From contig NZ_FXZM01000004.1 of assembly GCF_900169175.1 (NCBI RefSeq), positions 186,001 to 250,000 of the forward strand: a DNA stretch of 64,000 nt. Direction: 5' to 3'. This document shows positions 33,022-42,133 of the stretch, piece after piece (the first letter of the stretch is position 1; each line of letters begins with the position of its first letter). Position numbers and translations under genes: made by a program. The notes beneath the pieces were generated by a model, which was not told where the DNA came from, did no database searches, and was given only the letters and a program-made list of their open reading frames with translations. Source of the stretch: Brevibacterium jeotgali (GTDB lineage Bacteria > Actinomycetota > Actinomycetes > Actinomycetales > Brevibacteriaceae).

Positions 33022-34860
33022 ATGCACACGGTCGATTCGTCCTGCGCCCCCGGCGCCCCCGGAACTCACCGCCTCTTCGCGAACGGGCGGGTGCACACAT
33101 TCGCGGAGGCGGTCGCCCGTGACGACGGCGGGGGAGTGCTGGCCGCCGAGTCGTCGGAGCCGGCCGAGGCCGTGCTCGTGCGCGACGGCCGTGTCGTCGC
33201 CGTCGGGTCGACGCGCGAGCTGCGAGACCGCGCAGGTGCGGCGCCGGTCGAGGAGATCGACCTCGAGGGCCGTGTCGTCCTCCCGGGCTTCGTCGACGCG
33301 CACCTCCACGCGGTGTCGACGGCGAGCACTATCGCCGAGGTCGACATCCGGCAGGTGCGCAGCCTCCGCGCTGCTGTGGAGACGGTCGTCGCCCACGCGG
33401 CGACCCTGCCTCCGGGCGAGTGGGTCACCGGCGGTCGCTGGGACTCGAACACATGGGACATGGGCCGCGGCGGCTCGTACCAGCCCGATCGCGAACTGCT
33501 GGATGAGGCGATGCCGGACCGACCGGTCGCCCTCTGGTCGATCGATTACCACACGCTCTGGCTCAACGGCGCGGCGCTCGAGGCCGTCGGAATCCACGAC
33601 GACACCCCCAACCCGGTGGGCGGCGAGATCGTCCGCGACGGCACCGGTCGCGCGACGGGCATCCTCCGCGAGGACGCCGCCACGATCGCGGAGCGCGCGA
33701 TGCCGGCGCTCTCCCTCGATCAGCGCGCGCAGAACATGCGCACCGCGCAGCGGAAGTGGTTGGCAGAAGGCCTCACCGGCGTCCATGACATCGACGGGGC
33801 GGCGTCGCAGGAGACGTGGGACGCGCTGCGTGCGGACGACGGCCTGCTGATGCGCGTCGTCAAGTACCTCCGTCTCGACGAGCTCGAATGGGCGCGGGCC
33901 GTCGGCTGGCGGACGGGTGACCAGGTGGGTCGGAGGCGCACGAGCCCCACGGGGATGCCGGAGCCTGCGCTGGCGTGGGATGATCCCGCCCGCGACGGGT
34001 GGTTCGTCCGCGGCGGACTCAAGCTGTTCTCCGATGGGGCGCTGGGCTCGCAGACCTCGTACATGACCGATCCGTTCCCCACGCGCCCGGGCGAGGACCA
34101 CCTCCCCAACTACGGTCTGCCGATCGCGGGTGAGGATCTGCTGGTCGAGCAGATCACCGAGGCGCTGCAGGCGGGCATCGCCCTGGCGGTTCACGCGATC
34201 GGCGACCGGGCCAACCATCATGTGCTGAGTGCCTTCTCCCGCACCCGCGCCGCGTCGCGTGCGGCGGAGGAGCGGTACGGCAGGCCCCTGCGCCACCGCA
34301 TCGAGCATGCGCAGTTCGTCAGGCCGGAGGAGGTTCGGCTCTTCGCGGAGCTGGGCATCGTGGCGTCCATGCAGCCGCGGCACTGCATCTCCGACCTGCA
34401 CCTGCTCGACTCCCTCAGGCCGGACCCGCGGCTGGCGGCCTACGCGTGGAAGGACCTGCTCGCGGCAGGTGCTCCGGTCGCCTTCGGCTCGGACGGTCCC
34501 GTCGAGCCGACTGACCCGTTCGCCGCGATCTACGCCGCGATGACCCGCGCTGACTTCGGTGGAGATCCGAGCACGACGTTCGAGCCGAGCCGGCGGATCC
34601 CGGCGCGGGACGCGATCGCGGCCCACACCTCGGGGGCGGCCTATGCGGCCGGGCTGGACGGGACCGTGGGCACGCTGGCCCCCGGCATGGCCGCCGACCT
34701 CATCGCGGTGGACGTCGACCCTCTGCGCGCCGACGGCGGCAGCGGGGTGACGGGGGAGTACGCGAGCGAGGCGGCGCTGTTCGAGCACGCCGAGGCCGTC
34801 CGCGATGCCACCGTCCACCTCACCGCGGTCGCGGGCGAGGTCGCCTTCACCCGGGTGTGA
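33022..34860 (+). CDS. Amidohydrolase family 3 protein (YtcJ-like)
   Basis: 612 residues from ATG 33022. Metal-dependent hydrolase: VVLPGFVDAHLHAV gives the HxH metal ligands at about residue 95, GLKLFSDGALGSQTSYM the conserved Lys/Asp region, AVHAIGDRANHHVL and HRIEHAQFV the two further His ligands, and FGSDGPVEPTDPF the final Asp. The C-terminal GTVGTLAPGMAADLIAVD is the standard amidohydrolase closing strand. YtcJ-like enzymes hydrolyse N-acyl or formamide-type bonds of exogenous compounds; the real substrate is unknown. No Shine-Dalgarno sequence is seen. It stands alone, divergent from the siderophore operon. Confidence 0.85.
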   Translation: MHTVDSSCAPGAPGTHRLFANGRVHTFAEAVARDDGGGVLAAESSEPAEAVLVRDGRVVAVGSTRELRDRAGAAPVEEIDLEGRVVLPGFVDAHLHAVSTASTIAEVDIRQVRSLRAAVETVVAHAATLPPGEWVTGGRWDSNTWDMGRGGSYQPDRELLDEAMPDRPVALWSIDYHTLWLNGAALEAVGIHDDTPNPVGGEIVRDGTGRATGILREDAATIAERAMPALSLDQRAQNMRTAQRKWLAEGLTGVHDIDGAASQETWDALRADDGLLMRVVKYLRLDELEWARAVGWRTGDQVGRRRTSPTGMPEPALAWDDPARDGWFVRGGLKLFSDGALGSQTSYMTDPFPTRPGEDHLPNYGLPIAGEDLLVEQITEALQAGIALAVHAIGDRANHHVLSAFSRTRAASRAAEERYGRPLRHRIEHAQFVRPEEVRLFAELGIVASMQPRHCISDLHLLDSLRPDPRLAAYAWKDLLAAGAPVAFGSDGPVEPTDPFAAIYAAMTRADFGGDPSTTFEPSRRIPARDAIAAHTSGAAYAAGLDGTVGTLAPGMAADLIAVDVDPLRADGGSGVTGEYASEAALFEHAEAVRDATVHLTAVAGEVAFTRV

Positions 34861-34877
34861 TGCACCCGGGTGTGATG
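34848..34877. repeat. 15-bp tandem duplication across a stop codon
   Basis: CACCCGGGTGTGATG occurs twice in a row (34848-34862 and 34863-34877). The first copy contains the last codons and TGA stop of the amidohydrolase gene. The duplication repeats the stop downstream without changing the protein. Confidence 0.7.
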
Positions 34878-34966
34878 CGTCGCGCGTGACTCTCCGGGGC
34901 TCCCCCTGCGGGGCGCTGGGGCCTTCTTCGCGCCGTTCCTCGCCATCACACTCCTGCGCCTCTGCC

Positions 34967-34999
34967 AGCGCTGCCGGAGGCGACCGTCCAGGCAGCGCT
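34967..34999. terminator. Hairpin between amidohydrolase and ferredoxin genes
   Basis: Perfect 9-bp arms (34967-34975 with 34991-34999) around a 15-base loop lie between convergent genes, suiting a bidirectional terminator. Confidence 0.55.
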
Positions 35000-35006
35000 G
35001 CCGGTG

Positions 35007-35327
35007 CTACTGGTTCTGCGGCGGCAGGCGTGCGATGAGCGGGTGGTCCCGGGGGATCACCCCGTGGCTCGCAGCGCCGCCGGGCGCTCCGATGTCGTCG
35101 AAGAAGTCGACGTTCGCGTTGTAGTACTCGGCCCACTGGTCGGGCACGTCGTCCTCGTAGTAGATCGCCTCGACGGGGCAGACCGGTTCGCAGGCACCGC
35201 AGTCGATGCATTCGTCCGGGTGGATGTAGAGCATGCGGTCGCCCTCGTAGATGCAGTCCACAGGGCACTCGTCGACGCAGGAGCGATCCTTCACGTCCAC
35301 GCAGGGCTGGGCAATCACGTAAGTCAC
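35007..35327 (-). CDS. fdxA: 7Fe ferredoxin (3Fe-4S/4Fe-4S)
   Basis: 106 residues. Cys residues at 9, 17 and 50 fit the [3Fe-4S] cluster and 21, 40, 43 and 46 the [4Fe-4S] cluster; Cys25 matches the free Cys of the Azotobacter-type 7Fe ferredoxins. The N-terminus [20 protein letters not shown] and the C-terminal helix region ending [10 protein letters not shown] are typical of actinobacterial FdxA. It is a soluble one-electron carrier. The GTG start is preceded by TAGCCT exactly six bases upstream and no Shine-Dalgarno sequence, so the mRNA is probably leaderless. Confidence 0.93.
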   Translation of the reverse strand: MTYVIAQPCVDVKDRSCVDECPVDCIYEGDRMLYIHPDECIDCGACEPVCPVEAIYYEDDVPDQWAEYYNANVDFFDDIGAPGGAASHGVIPRDHPLIARLPPQNQ

Positions 35328-35496
35328 CCACCCAGGCTAGGCGCTCGACCTGAATCCGCGGTCAACGGCGGTCGGCGACTCGAGCCGCGGAGGCTCCGCT
35401 GCCCGCGGCCGCGCCGTGAGCCGCCCGGTGCGGCGTCGACTCCTTGGCAGGGGTGCGGCTCTCGCCTATCCTTGTCCGAGAACGCCGATACGACAC

Positions 35497-35592
35497 AGCG
35501 TGGGAGAGCCGCTCAGGCGGCGCCGTAGGTGCAATCCCTCCCCGGGAAACTCTCAGGCCCAGTACCGCGATGTGCAGGCGACTCTGAAGCGG
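35497..35592 (+). ncRNA. Glycine riboswitch (single aptamer)
   Basis: The stretch contains, in order, GGGAGAG, a GCCGTAGGTGCAA loop, ACTCTCAGG and GCGACTCTGAAG, the conserved core of the glycine aptamer (GGAGAG...GCCGAAGG-GCAA...CTCTCAGG...GACTCTG). It lies 110-200 bases upstream of gcvP on the same strand. No second aptamer core follows, so it appears to be a singlet. A GC-rich hairpin (35640-35674) between it and the gcvP ribosome-binding site is the likely expression platform. Glycine binding should switch on the gcv genes. Confidence 0.88.
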
Positions 35593-35639
35593 GCTGCCGC
35601 TGTCCGGAGCCATCCGGATGCGCGCAGGACGTCGACAGA

Positions 35640-35674
35640 GCGGGGAGGACGAACCGACACGCGTCCGTCCCCGC
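35640..35674 (+). promoter_or_regulatory. Expression-platform hairpin of the glycine riboswitch
   Basis: Arms 35640-35651 and 35662-35674 pair almost completely around a 10-base loop, between aptamer and gcvP start. The stem ends about 20 bases before GGAGGAG, so control of termination or of translation is possible. Confidence 0.5.
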
Positions 35675-35704
35675 GATGGACGCACCCGACGGAGGAGATC
35701 CTCG

Positions 35705-38665
35705 ATGACCGCAGGCGCTGAAACCCGGACCCCTGATGCGGCCGCCGCACTGTCGCACGTGAGTGCGACTCGGGGTGATGCCCCCCGCCCCTTCGCCGAC
35801 CGGCACATCGGTCCGCGGGCCCTGCAGACGCAGCAGATGCTCGCAGAGCTGGGCTATGACTCGCTCGAGGCGCTGGCCGCCGAGGCCGTGCCGGCGAACA
35901 TCGCGCAGGCCGATCCGCTCACATACGCTCCGCTAGGTGAGCGCGAGACGCTCGCGCGGCTGCGGGAGCTCGCCTCGAAGAACACGATGCGCGTCCAGAT
36001 GATCGGCCAGGGCTTCTACGACACGGTCACCCCGGCGGTCATCCGCCGCAACGTCGTGGAGAACCCGGCCTGGTACACCGCCTACACCCCCTATCAGCCG
36101 GAGATCAGCCAGGGACGCCTCGAAGCGCTGCTGAACTTCCAGACCGCGGTCCAGGACCTGACCGGCCTCGACATCGCGAACGCCTCCCTCCTCGACGAGG
36201 CCACAGCCGTCGCAGAGGCCGTCCTGCTCATGCGCCGCGCGACGAAGAAGGGCACGACGGTCGTGCTCGATGAGGAGCTGCACCCGCAGTCGATCTCCGT
36301 CGTCCGTGCTCGTGCCCGTGCGATGGACTTCTCCGTCCGCGTCGAGGACCTCTCCCAGGGCCTGGTGGGCGAAGAGGTGTTCGGGATCGTCGTCGCCCAG
36401 CCCGGCACCTCCGGCCGTGTCCGCTCCTTCGACGACGCGATCGCCGGGGCCAAGGAGCGCGGCGCGCTCGTCACCTTCGCGGCCGACCTCCTCGCCCTCA
36501 CCCTGCTCAAGGATCCGGGCTCGCAGGGTGCGGACATCGCGGTCGGCTCCGCCCAGCGGTTCGGCGTCCCCCTGTTCTTCGGCGGCCCCCACGCAGGCTT
36601 CATGGCCGTGAGGTCGGGCCTGCAGCGTCAGCTGCCCGGGCGCCTCGTGGGCGTGAGCTACGACGAGGACGGCAAGCCCGGGTACCGCCTGGCGCTGCAG
36701 ACCCGTGAGCAGCACATCCGACGCCAGAAGGCGACGAGCAACATCTGCACCGCGCAGGCGCTGCTGGCAGTCGTCGCGAGCTTCTACGCCGTGTACCACG
36801 GGCCCGTGGGCCTCACGCGCATCGCGTCCCGCGTCCACCGTCTGGCCTCCGCCTTCGCCGCTGCGGCCGTCACGGCCGAGGGCACTGCGCCGGCGGGCGG
36901 CGAGGACGCGGACTTCTTCGACACCGTCGCGCTCACGGTGCCGGACGCCGACTCCGCCGTCGCGGCGGTGGAACGGGCCGGGGTGAACATCCGCCGGATC
37001 GATTCCACGACCGTCGCCGTGAGCTTCGGCGAGCCGCACACCGTCGCGGATGCGAATGCGGTGCTCGGCGCCCTGGGTGCTTCGGAGACCCTCGACGAGG
37101 AGTCCTTCGACGCGGCGGGAGAGGGTGCGTTCGGCGACGCCGCGATCGCGGCCCCGACCTGGTCCGAGGACCTGCACCGCACGACGGAGTTCCTCACCCA
37201 CCCGATCTTCCGCTCGATCGGCTCGGAGACCCAGCTCATGCGCTACATGCGCACGCTGGCCGACCGCGACCTCGCGCTCGACCGGACGATGATCCCGCTG
37301 GGATCCTGCACGATGAAGCTCAATGCGGCGGTCGAGATGGAGGCGATCACCTGGCCGGAGTTCGCCTCGATCCACCCCTACGTCCCGGCAGCGCAGTCCG
37401 CCGGCTGGCGTGAGCTCATCGGCGACCTCGAGGACCTGCTCGTCGCGGTGACAGGCTACGACCGCGTGTCGCTGCAGCCGAACGCCGGCTCCCAGGGCGA
37501 GCTCGCCGGCCTGCTGGCGATCCGCCGATACCACCTCGCCAACGGCGACGACGCGCGCCGGGTCTGCATCATCCCGCAGTCGGCCCACGGCACCAACGCA
37601 GCGTCGGCCGTGCTCGCGGGATTGGACGTCGTCGTCGTGAAGACGGCGGGCGACGGCTCGATCGACCTGACGGACCTCGACGCGAAGCTCGAGAAGCACG
37701 CGGAGACGCTCGCCGGCATCATGATCACCTACCCGTCGACGCACGGCGTCTTCGAGGAGGACGTCCGCACCGTCTGCCAGAAGGTGCATGATGCGGGCGG
37801 CCAGGTCTACGTCGACGGCGCGAACCTCAACGCGCTCGTGGGTCTCGCACAGCCGGGCGAGTTCGGCGGCGACGTCTCGCACCTCAACCTGCACAAGACG
37901 TTCTGCATCCCGCACGGCGGCGGAGGCCCCGGGGTGGGACCGGTCGCGGTGCGCGAGCACCTCGCCCCGTACCTGCCGGGCGACGCGACCGACCCCCGTC
38001 TGGTCGCGGGCGAGTCCGAGGGGCTGGGCGATCCCATCAGCGGCACGATGTTCGGCTCCGCCGGCGTCCTGCCCATCAGCTGGGCGTACATGCGCCTCAT
38101 GGGTGGCCGGGGCGTCACGGAGGCGACCCGTACGGCGCTGCTGACCGCGAACTACGTGTCGAAGAAGCTCGCGGACGCGTTCCCCACGCTGTACACGGGC
38201 GACTCCGGGCTCGTCGCACACGAGTGCATCCTCGACCTCCGTGCGCTCACGTCGCGCACCGGAGTCACTGCGGAGGACGTCTCGAAGCGCCTCATCGACT
38301 TCGGCTTCCACGCGCCGACCCTCGCGTTCCCCGTCGCCGGCACCCTCATGATGGAGCCGACGGAGTCCGAGGACAAGGGCGAGATCGACCGCTTCATCGA
38401 GGCGATGCTCACGATCCGGGAGGAGATCGATGCGATCGGCACCGACTACTCCTACGAGGAGTCGCCGCTCGCGAACTCCCCGCACACCGCGACCTGTGTC
38501 ATGGACGACTGGGCCGGCGAGTACACGCGTGAGCGGGCCGTCTTCCCCGTCCAGGGTCTGCGCCTCACGAAGTACTTCCCACCGGTGCGCCGCGTCGACG
38601 GCGCGTACGGCGACCGGAACCTCGTCTGCTCCTGCCCGCCGCCGGAGGCGTTCGAGACCGTCTGA
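35705..38665 (+). CDS. gcvP: Glycine dehydrogenase (decarboxylating), P-protein
   Basis: 986 residues, a fused P-protein of normal length. It decarboxylates glycine with PLP and passes the aminomethyl group to lipoyl-GcvH. ATG 35705 has GGAGGAG seven bases upstream; the longer frame is rejected. Landmarks: RHIGP near the N-terminus, MIGQGFYDT, the N-terminal half ending near 470, then [25 protein letters not shown] and the PLP-lysine motif [18 protein letters not shown] with Lys at about 731. First gene of gcvP-gcvT-gcvH-sdaA; the lipoamide dehydrogenase (L-protein) is encoded elsewhere. A hairpin (38687-38730) lies before gcvT. Confidence 0.97.
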   Translation: MTAGAETRTPDAAAALSHVSATRGDAPRPFADRHIGPRALQTQQMLAELGYDSLEALAAEAVPANIAQADPLTYAPLGERETLARLRELASKNTMRVQMIGQGFYDTVTPAVIRRNVVENPAWYTAYTPYQPEISQGRLEALLNFQTAVQDLTGLDIANASLLDEATAVAEAVLLMRRATKKGTTVVLDEELHPQSISVVRARARAMDFSVRVEDLSQGLVGEEVFGIVVAQPGTSGRVRSFDDAIAGAKERGALVTFAADLLALTLLKDPGSQGADIAVGSAQRFGVPLFFGGPHAGFMAVRSGLQRQLPGRLVGVSYDEDGKPGYRLALQTREQHIRRQKATSNICTAQALLAVVASFYAVYHGPVGLTRIASRVHRLASAFAAAAVTAEGTAPAGGEDADFFDTVALTVPDADSAVAAVERAGVNIRRIDSTTVAVSFGEPHTVADANAVLGALGASETLDEESFDAAGEGAFGDAAIAAPTWSEDLHRTTEFLTHPIFRSIGSETQLMRYMRTLADRDLALDRTMIPLGSCTMKLNAAVEMEAITWPEFASIHPYVPAAQSAGWRELIGDLEDLLVAVTGYDRVSLQPNAGSQGELAGLLAIRRYHLANGDDARRVCIIPQSAHGTNAASAVLAGLDVVVVKTAGDGSIDLTDLDAKLEKHAETLAGIMITYPSTHGVFEEDVRTVCQKVHDAGGQVYVDGANLNALVGLAQPGEFGGDVSHLNLHKTFCIPHGGGGPGVGPVAVREHLAPYLPGDATDPRLVAGESEGLGDPISGTMFGSAGVLPISWAYMRLMGGRGVTEATRTALLTANYVSKKLADAFPTLYTGDSGLVAHECILDLRALTSRTGVTAEDVSKRLIDFGFHAPTLAFPVAGTLMMEPTESEDKGEIDRFIEAMLTIREEIDAIGTDYSYEESPLANSPHTATCVMDDWAGEYTRERAVFPVQGLRLTKYFPPVRRVDGAYGDRNLVCSCPPPEAFETV

Positions 38666-38686
38666 TCCGCACCCCCTCGCCGGGAG

Positions 38687-38730
38687 CCCGCCCGCGCTGA
38701 GTGCCAGCAGGCACCTCGGGCGCGGGCGGG
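38687..38730 (+). other. Hairpin between gcvP and gcvT
   Basis: Arms 38687-38697 and 38720-38730 pair over 11 bases, with a further 4-bp inner stem. It may attenuate transcription or protect the gcvP mRNA segment. Confidence 0.5.
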
Positions 38731-38766
38731 GACCGGCGGATCCCCTCGCACCACCAGGAGTCACCG

Positions 38767-39921
38767 ATGACCGAGACCACTGCCCTCCACGACCTGCACG
38801 CCCGGCTGGGGGCGTCCTTCACCGACTTCGGCGGCTGGGACATGCCGCTCAAGTACGGATCCGAACTCGCGGAGCACCGTGCGGTCCGCGAATCCGCAGG
38901 CATCTTCGACCTGTCCCACATGGGGGAGGTGCGGATCACGGGCGCGGACGCGGCCGCGTTCCTCGACTACGCGCTGCTCGCGAAGTACTCGATCCTGAAG
39001 GTGGGCCGCGCGAAGTACGGCCTCCTCGTGAACCAGTCGGGTCACGTGCTCGATGACCTCATCACCTACCGCCTGGCCGACGATGCGTTCCTGGTCGTCC
39101 CGAATGCGGGGAACGCCGCCGCCGTCGCCGAGGCCCTGGCCGACCGCCGGACCGAGTTCACCACCCAGCTGGTGCCGGGTGCGGACGCCACCGTCACGGA
39201 CGAATCGCGCGACACCTCGCTCGTCGCCGTGCAGGGGCCCAGCTCCGAGGCCGTCCTCCTCACCGCCACGGGCGGCGGGGATGAGGGTGCGCAGGCCGTC
39301 ACAGAGGTCGCGTACTACGCGTGGACCCGCATCACCGTCGACACCGCCGCAGGGGAGAAGGACGTGCTGCTGGCGCGGACCGGCTACACGGGCGAGGACG
39401 GGTTCGAGCTCTACCTCGCGAACGACGCGGCGGAGCCCGTCTGGGAGGCGCTGGTCGCGGGGGCGGAGCAGGCGGGCATCGACCTGACCCCGTGCGGGCT
39501 GGCGGCGCGCGACTCGCTGCGGCTGGAGGCGGGCATGCCGCTCTACGGCAACGAGATCACGCTCGAGACGAGCCCGGTCGACATCGGCATGCGGAAGATG
39601 GCGGTCAACGCACTCAAGCGCGAGCACCTCTACGCGCGCAGACCCCTCGCCGCCATCGCGGAATCGGAGCCCGCACGGAAGCTCGTGGGACTCGTGTCCG
39701 ACGGGCGCCGGGCCGCACGGGCGGGCGCAGACGTGCTCGTCGACGACCAGGCGGTGGGAGTCGTGACGTCGGGGCAGCCCTCACCCACGCTCGGCCATCC
39801 CATCGCGCTCGCCTACATCGACCAGGCGCACACGGGCATCGGCACGGAACTGGTCGTCGACATCCGCGGCAAGGCCCATCCGTTCCGCATCGTCGATCTG
39901 CCGTTCTACTCCCGCGGCTGA
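38767..39921 (+). CDS. gcvT: Aminomethyltransferase, T-protein
   Basis: 384 residues from ATG 38767, with AGGAG seven bases upstream. T-protein of the glycine cleavage system: transfers the methylene group from GcvH-bound aminomethyl-lipoate to THF and releases ammonia. Motifs: [34 protein letters not shown] (N-terminal folate domain), [36 protein letters not shown] (catalytic Asp region) and the C-terminal barrel [10 protein letters not shown]. Length is normal. It lies between gcvP and gcvH. Confidence 0.96.
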   Translation: MTETTALHDLHARLGASFTDFGGWDMPLKYGSELAEHRAVRESAGIFDLSHMGEVRITGADAAAFLDYALLAKYSILKVGRAKYGLLVNQSGHVLDDLITYRLADDAFLVVPNAGNAAAVAEALADRRTEFTTQLVPGADATVTDESRDTSLVAVQGPSSEAVLLTATGGGDEGAQAVTEVAYYAWTRITVDTAAGEKDVLLARTGYTGEDGFELYLANDAAEPVWEALVAGAEQAGIDLTPCGLAARDSLRLEAGMPLYGNEITLETSPVDIGMRKMAVNALKREHLYARRPLAAIAESEPARKLVGLVSDGRRAARAGADVLVDDQAVGVVTSGQPSPTLGHPIALAYIDQAHTGIGTELVVDIRGKAHPFRIVDLPFYSRG

Positions 39922-39989
39922 CCTGCGCGCTCTCTGTCCCACATCTGCACCCATCCCTCACTCACCACCTGCATCGGAAGAGGAGCATC

Positions 39990-40391
39990 ATGGCGGAACT
40001 CCCCGCACTGCCCAAGGACTACTCGTACTCCGCGGAGCACGAATGGGTGAACGCGGCTGCTGACAGCGTCGCGGGCACCACCGTGAAGGTCGGCATCACC
40101 GCCGTCGCGTCCGACGCCCTGGGCGAGGTCGTCTACGTCGAGACGCCCGCGGCCGGCGACACCGTGACCGCCGGCGAGACCTGCGGAGAGGTGGAGTCGA
40201 CGAAGTCGGTGTCCGACCTGTACTCGCCCGTCACCGGTGAGGTCACCGCCGTCAATGAGCTCGTCTCCGCCGATCCGGGGGTCCTCAACTCCGATCCCTA
40301 CGGCGAGGGCTGGCTGTTCGAGGTCGCCGTCACGGAGGCGGGGCCGCTCATGGACGACGCGGCGTACGCGCAGGTCAACCACCTCTCCTGA
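39990..40391 (+). CDS. gcvH: Glycine cleavage system H-protein
   Basis: 133 residues from ATG 39990 behind GAGGAG. The lipoate carrier of the system. [10 protein letters not shown] at the start, [19 protein letters not shown], and the lipoylation motif [20 protein letters not shown] with the modified Lys at about residue 72 are all present. The C-terminus contains [13 protein letters not shown]. Gap to gcvT is 68 bases. A lipoate-attaching enzyme is not in the window. Confidence 0.96.
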   Translation: MAELPALPKDYSYSAEHEWVNAAADSVAGTTVKVGITAVASDALGEVVYVETPAAGDTVTAGETCGEVESTKSVSDLYSPVTGEVTAVNELVSADPGVLNSDPYGEGWLFEVAVTEAGPLMDDAAYAQVNHLS

Positions 40392-40446
40392 AGGGGTGGG
40401 GCCGTTCCGTGAGGACGGCCTCGGGCCGGGGCAGACCTGGTCCGAC

Positions 40447-40472
40447 GGGTGGGTGCGGGACCGCACCCACCC
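40447..40472 (+). terminator. Hairpin between gcvH and sdaA
   Basis: GGGTGGGTGCGG (40447-40458) and its complement (40461-40472) can form a tight 12-bp hairpin, with sterically at least the innermost pair open. It could partly terminate transcription before sdaA. Confidence 0.55.
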
Positions 40473-40544
40473 GGCCGGGGCCTCGGCGGCTCCGGTACGA
40501 CGGGTCGACGAGGCCCCGTCGACACAACGCGTTTGGAGGCGACT

Positions 40545-41951
40545 ATGCCCATCAGCGTCTTCGATCTCTTCACAGTGGGGATCGGGCCTTCCAGCTCGCA
40601 CACGGTCGGCCCCATGCGGGCTGCCGCGAGCTTCGTGGACCTCGTGGGGGACCGCAGAGACGACGTCGCGGCCCTGGAGGTCGACGTCTACGGTTCACTG
40701 GCGGCGACCGGCAGGGGGCACGGCACGTTCGACGCGATCCTGCTGGGTCTCGAAGGGTGCCGGCCCGATGCGGTGCTGCCTGACGAGGTGGATGAGCGGA
40801 CCGCACGGATCGCGGAGACCGGCGTGGTCCGGTTCGGCGATCGGGTGCGGATCCCGTTCGCCGTCGCAGACATGCGGCAGCGGCCGCTCACCGTCCTCGA
40901 ACGGCACACGAACGCCCTCGAACTGCGGGCGAGGTCCGCGACGGGGGAGGAGCTGGCCCACGAGATCTACTACTCGGTGGGCGGCGGGTTCGTCGTCACC
41001 CAGTCGGACGAGGAGGCGACCGTCCTGGGGGCGGAGGCCGGCGAGTCCGCCCGGGAGCCCGCGACCCCGCACGACTTCCGGACCGGCGACCGGCTGCTGG
41101 AGATCGCGAACCGCGAAGGCCTCGAGATCTGGCAGGTGATGCTCGCGAACGAACTGGGAGCAGGACGCACGGAGCAGGAGGTCCGCGAGGGACTGCTCCA
41201 CATCGCGAAGGTGATGGAGGAGTGCGCGGCGAACAGCATCGACCGGTCGGGGCATCTGCCGGGCGGACTGTCCGTGCGCAGGCGCGCGCACGACTGGCAT
41301 ATCCGGCTGAAGGAGGAGGACCCGGACCGTGATCCCCGCTACTACCAGGAGTGGGTCAACCTCATCGCTCTGGCCGTCAACGAGGAGAACGCGAGCGGGG
41401 GGCGTGTCGTCACCGCTCCCACGAACGGTGCGGCGGGGATCATCCCGGCCGTGCTGCACTATGCGCTCAACTACGTGGACTGGGTGCGGGACGGGGGCGA
41501 CGCGGCCCGCGACGAGGCGACGGTCAGGTTCCTGCTGACCGCCGCAGCGATCGGCGTGCTCTACAAGGAGGGCGCGTCGATATCCGGTGCGGAAGTGGGC
41601 TGCCAGGGCGAGGTGGGGTCCGCCTCGTCGATGGCGGCCGGAGGCCTCGCAGAGGTCCTGGGCGGTTCGGTCGAACAGGTGGAGAATGCCGCAGAGATCG
41701 CGATGGAGCACAACCTGGGGCTGACGTGCGACCCGATCGCCGGTCTGGTCCAGGTGCCGTGCATCGAACGCAATGCGATCGGCGCGGGCAAGTCGATCAA
41801 CGCGGCGAAGATGGCGATGTGGGGCGACGGCGAGCACTTCGTGAGCCTCGACGAGGCCATCGCCACGATGAAGGCGACCGGCGCGGATATGAGTGACAAG
41901 TACAAGGAGACCGCGCTGGGAGGCCTCGCCGTCAACGTCGTGGAGTGCTGA
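40545..41951 (+). CDS. sdaA: L-serine ammonia-lyase, iron-sulfur type
   Basis: 468 residues from ATG 40545 (GGAGG five bases upstream). It deaminates L-serine to pyruvate using an oxygen-sensitive [4Fe-4S] cluster. A single-chain enzyme: the beta-domain ([24 protein letters not shown]) is fused to the alpha-domain with Cys residues in [20 protein letters not shown] and [18 protein letters not shown]. In the context of the glycine-cleavage genes it disposes of serine made from glycine plus methylene-THF by serine hydroxymethyltransferase, so glycine can be used as carbon source. The gcv-sdaA grouping is common in Actinobacteria. Confidence 0.95.
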   Translation: MPISVFDLFTVGIGPSSSHTVGPMRAAASFVDLVGDRRDDVAALEVDVYGSLAATGRGHGTFDAILLGLEGCRPDAVLPDEVDERTARIAETGVVRFGDRVRIPFAVADMRQRPLTVLERHTNALELRARSATGEELAHEIYYSVGGGFVVTQSDEEATVLGAEAGESAREPATPHDFRTGDRLLEIANREGLEIWQVMLANELGAGRTEQEVREGLLHIAKVMEECAANSIDRSGHLPGGLSVRRRAHDWHIRLKEEDPDRDPRYYQEWVNLIALAVNEENASGGRVVTAPTNGAAGIIPAVLHYALNYVDWVRDGGDAARDEATVRFLLTAAAIGVLYKEGASISGAEVGCQGEVGSASSMAAGGLAEVLGGSVEQVENAAEIAMEHNLGLTCDPIAGLVQVPCIERNAIGAGKSINAAKMAMWGDGEHFVSLDEAIATMKATGADMSDKYKETALGGLAVNVVEC

Positions 41952-42061
41952 GCGATCCGACGGGGCCTCGCAGCCATCGCCGCAGGTGGTATGCGGCGCA
42001 CCGTCGGCGAGTCTGAGAGTGTGGTCGGGCACACCATTCGTGGAGGGAACGATCAGCTTTC

Positions 42062-42090
42062 TTGGAGAAAGTAACCCCCTCAGGTACTGT
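42062..42090 (+). promoter_or_regulatory. Promoter of the LPXTG adhesin gene
   Basis: TTGGAG (42062-42067) and TACTGT (42085-42090) stand 17 bases apart in a locally AT-rich stretch, 44 bases before the ATG at 42134. Confidence 0.5.
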
Positions 42091-42133
42091 CTTTCGGATA
42101 AATATTTCCAGCCTCGAAACGCCTGAAGGGTCT

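Noticed and set aside
35588..35705. Second glycine aptamer
   Set aside because: No second GGAGAG/GCAA/CTCTCAGG core follows; the remaining space holds the expression hairpin and ribosome-binding site only.
35933..38764. A 943-codon open frame antisense to gcvP, and similar long antisense frames at 3132-4556, 21168-24323 and 32890-35331
   Set aside because: They mirror genuine genes with clear motifs on the other strand; high GC removes stop codons from the antisense frames. Their protein sequences show no domains and have extreme Arg/Val/Asp bias.
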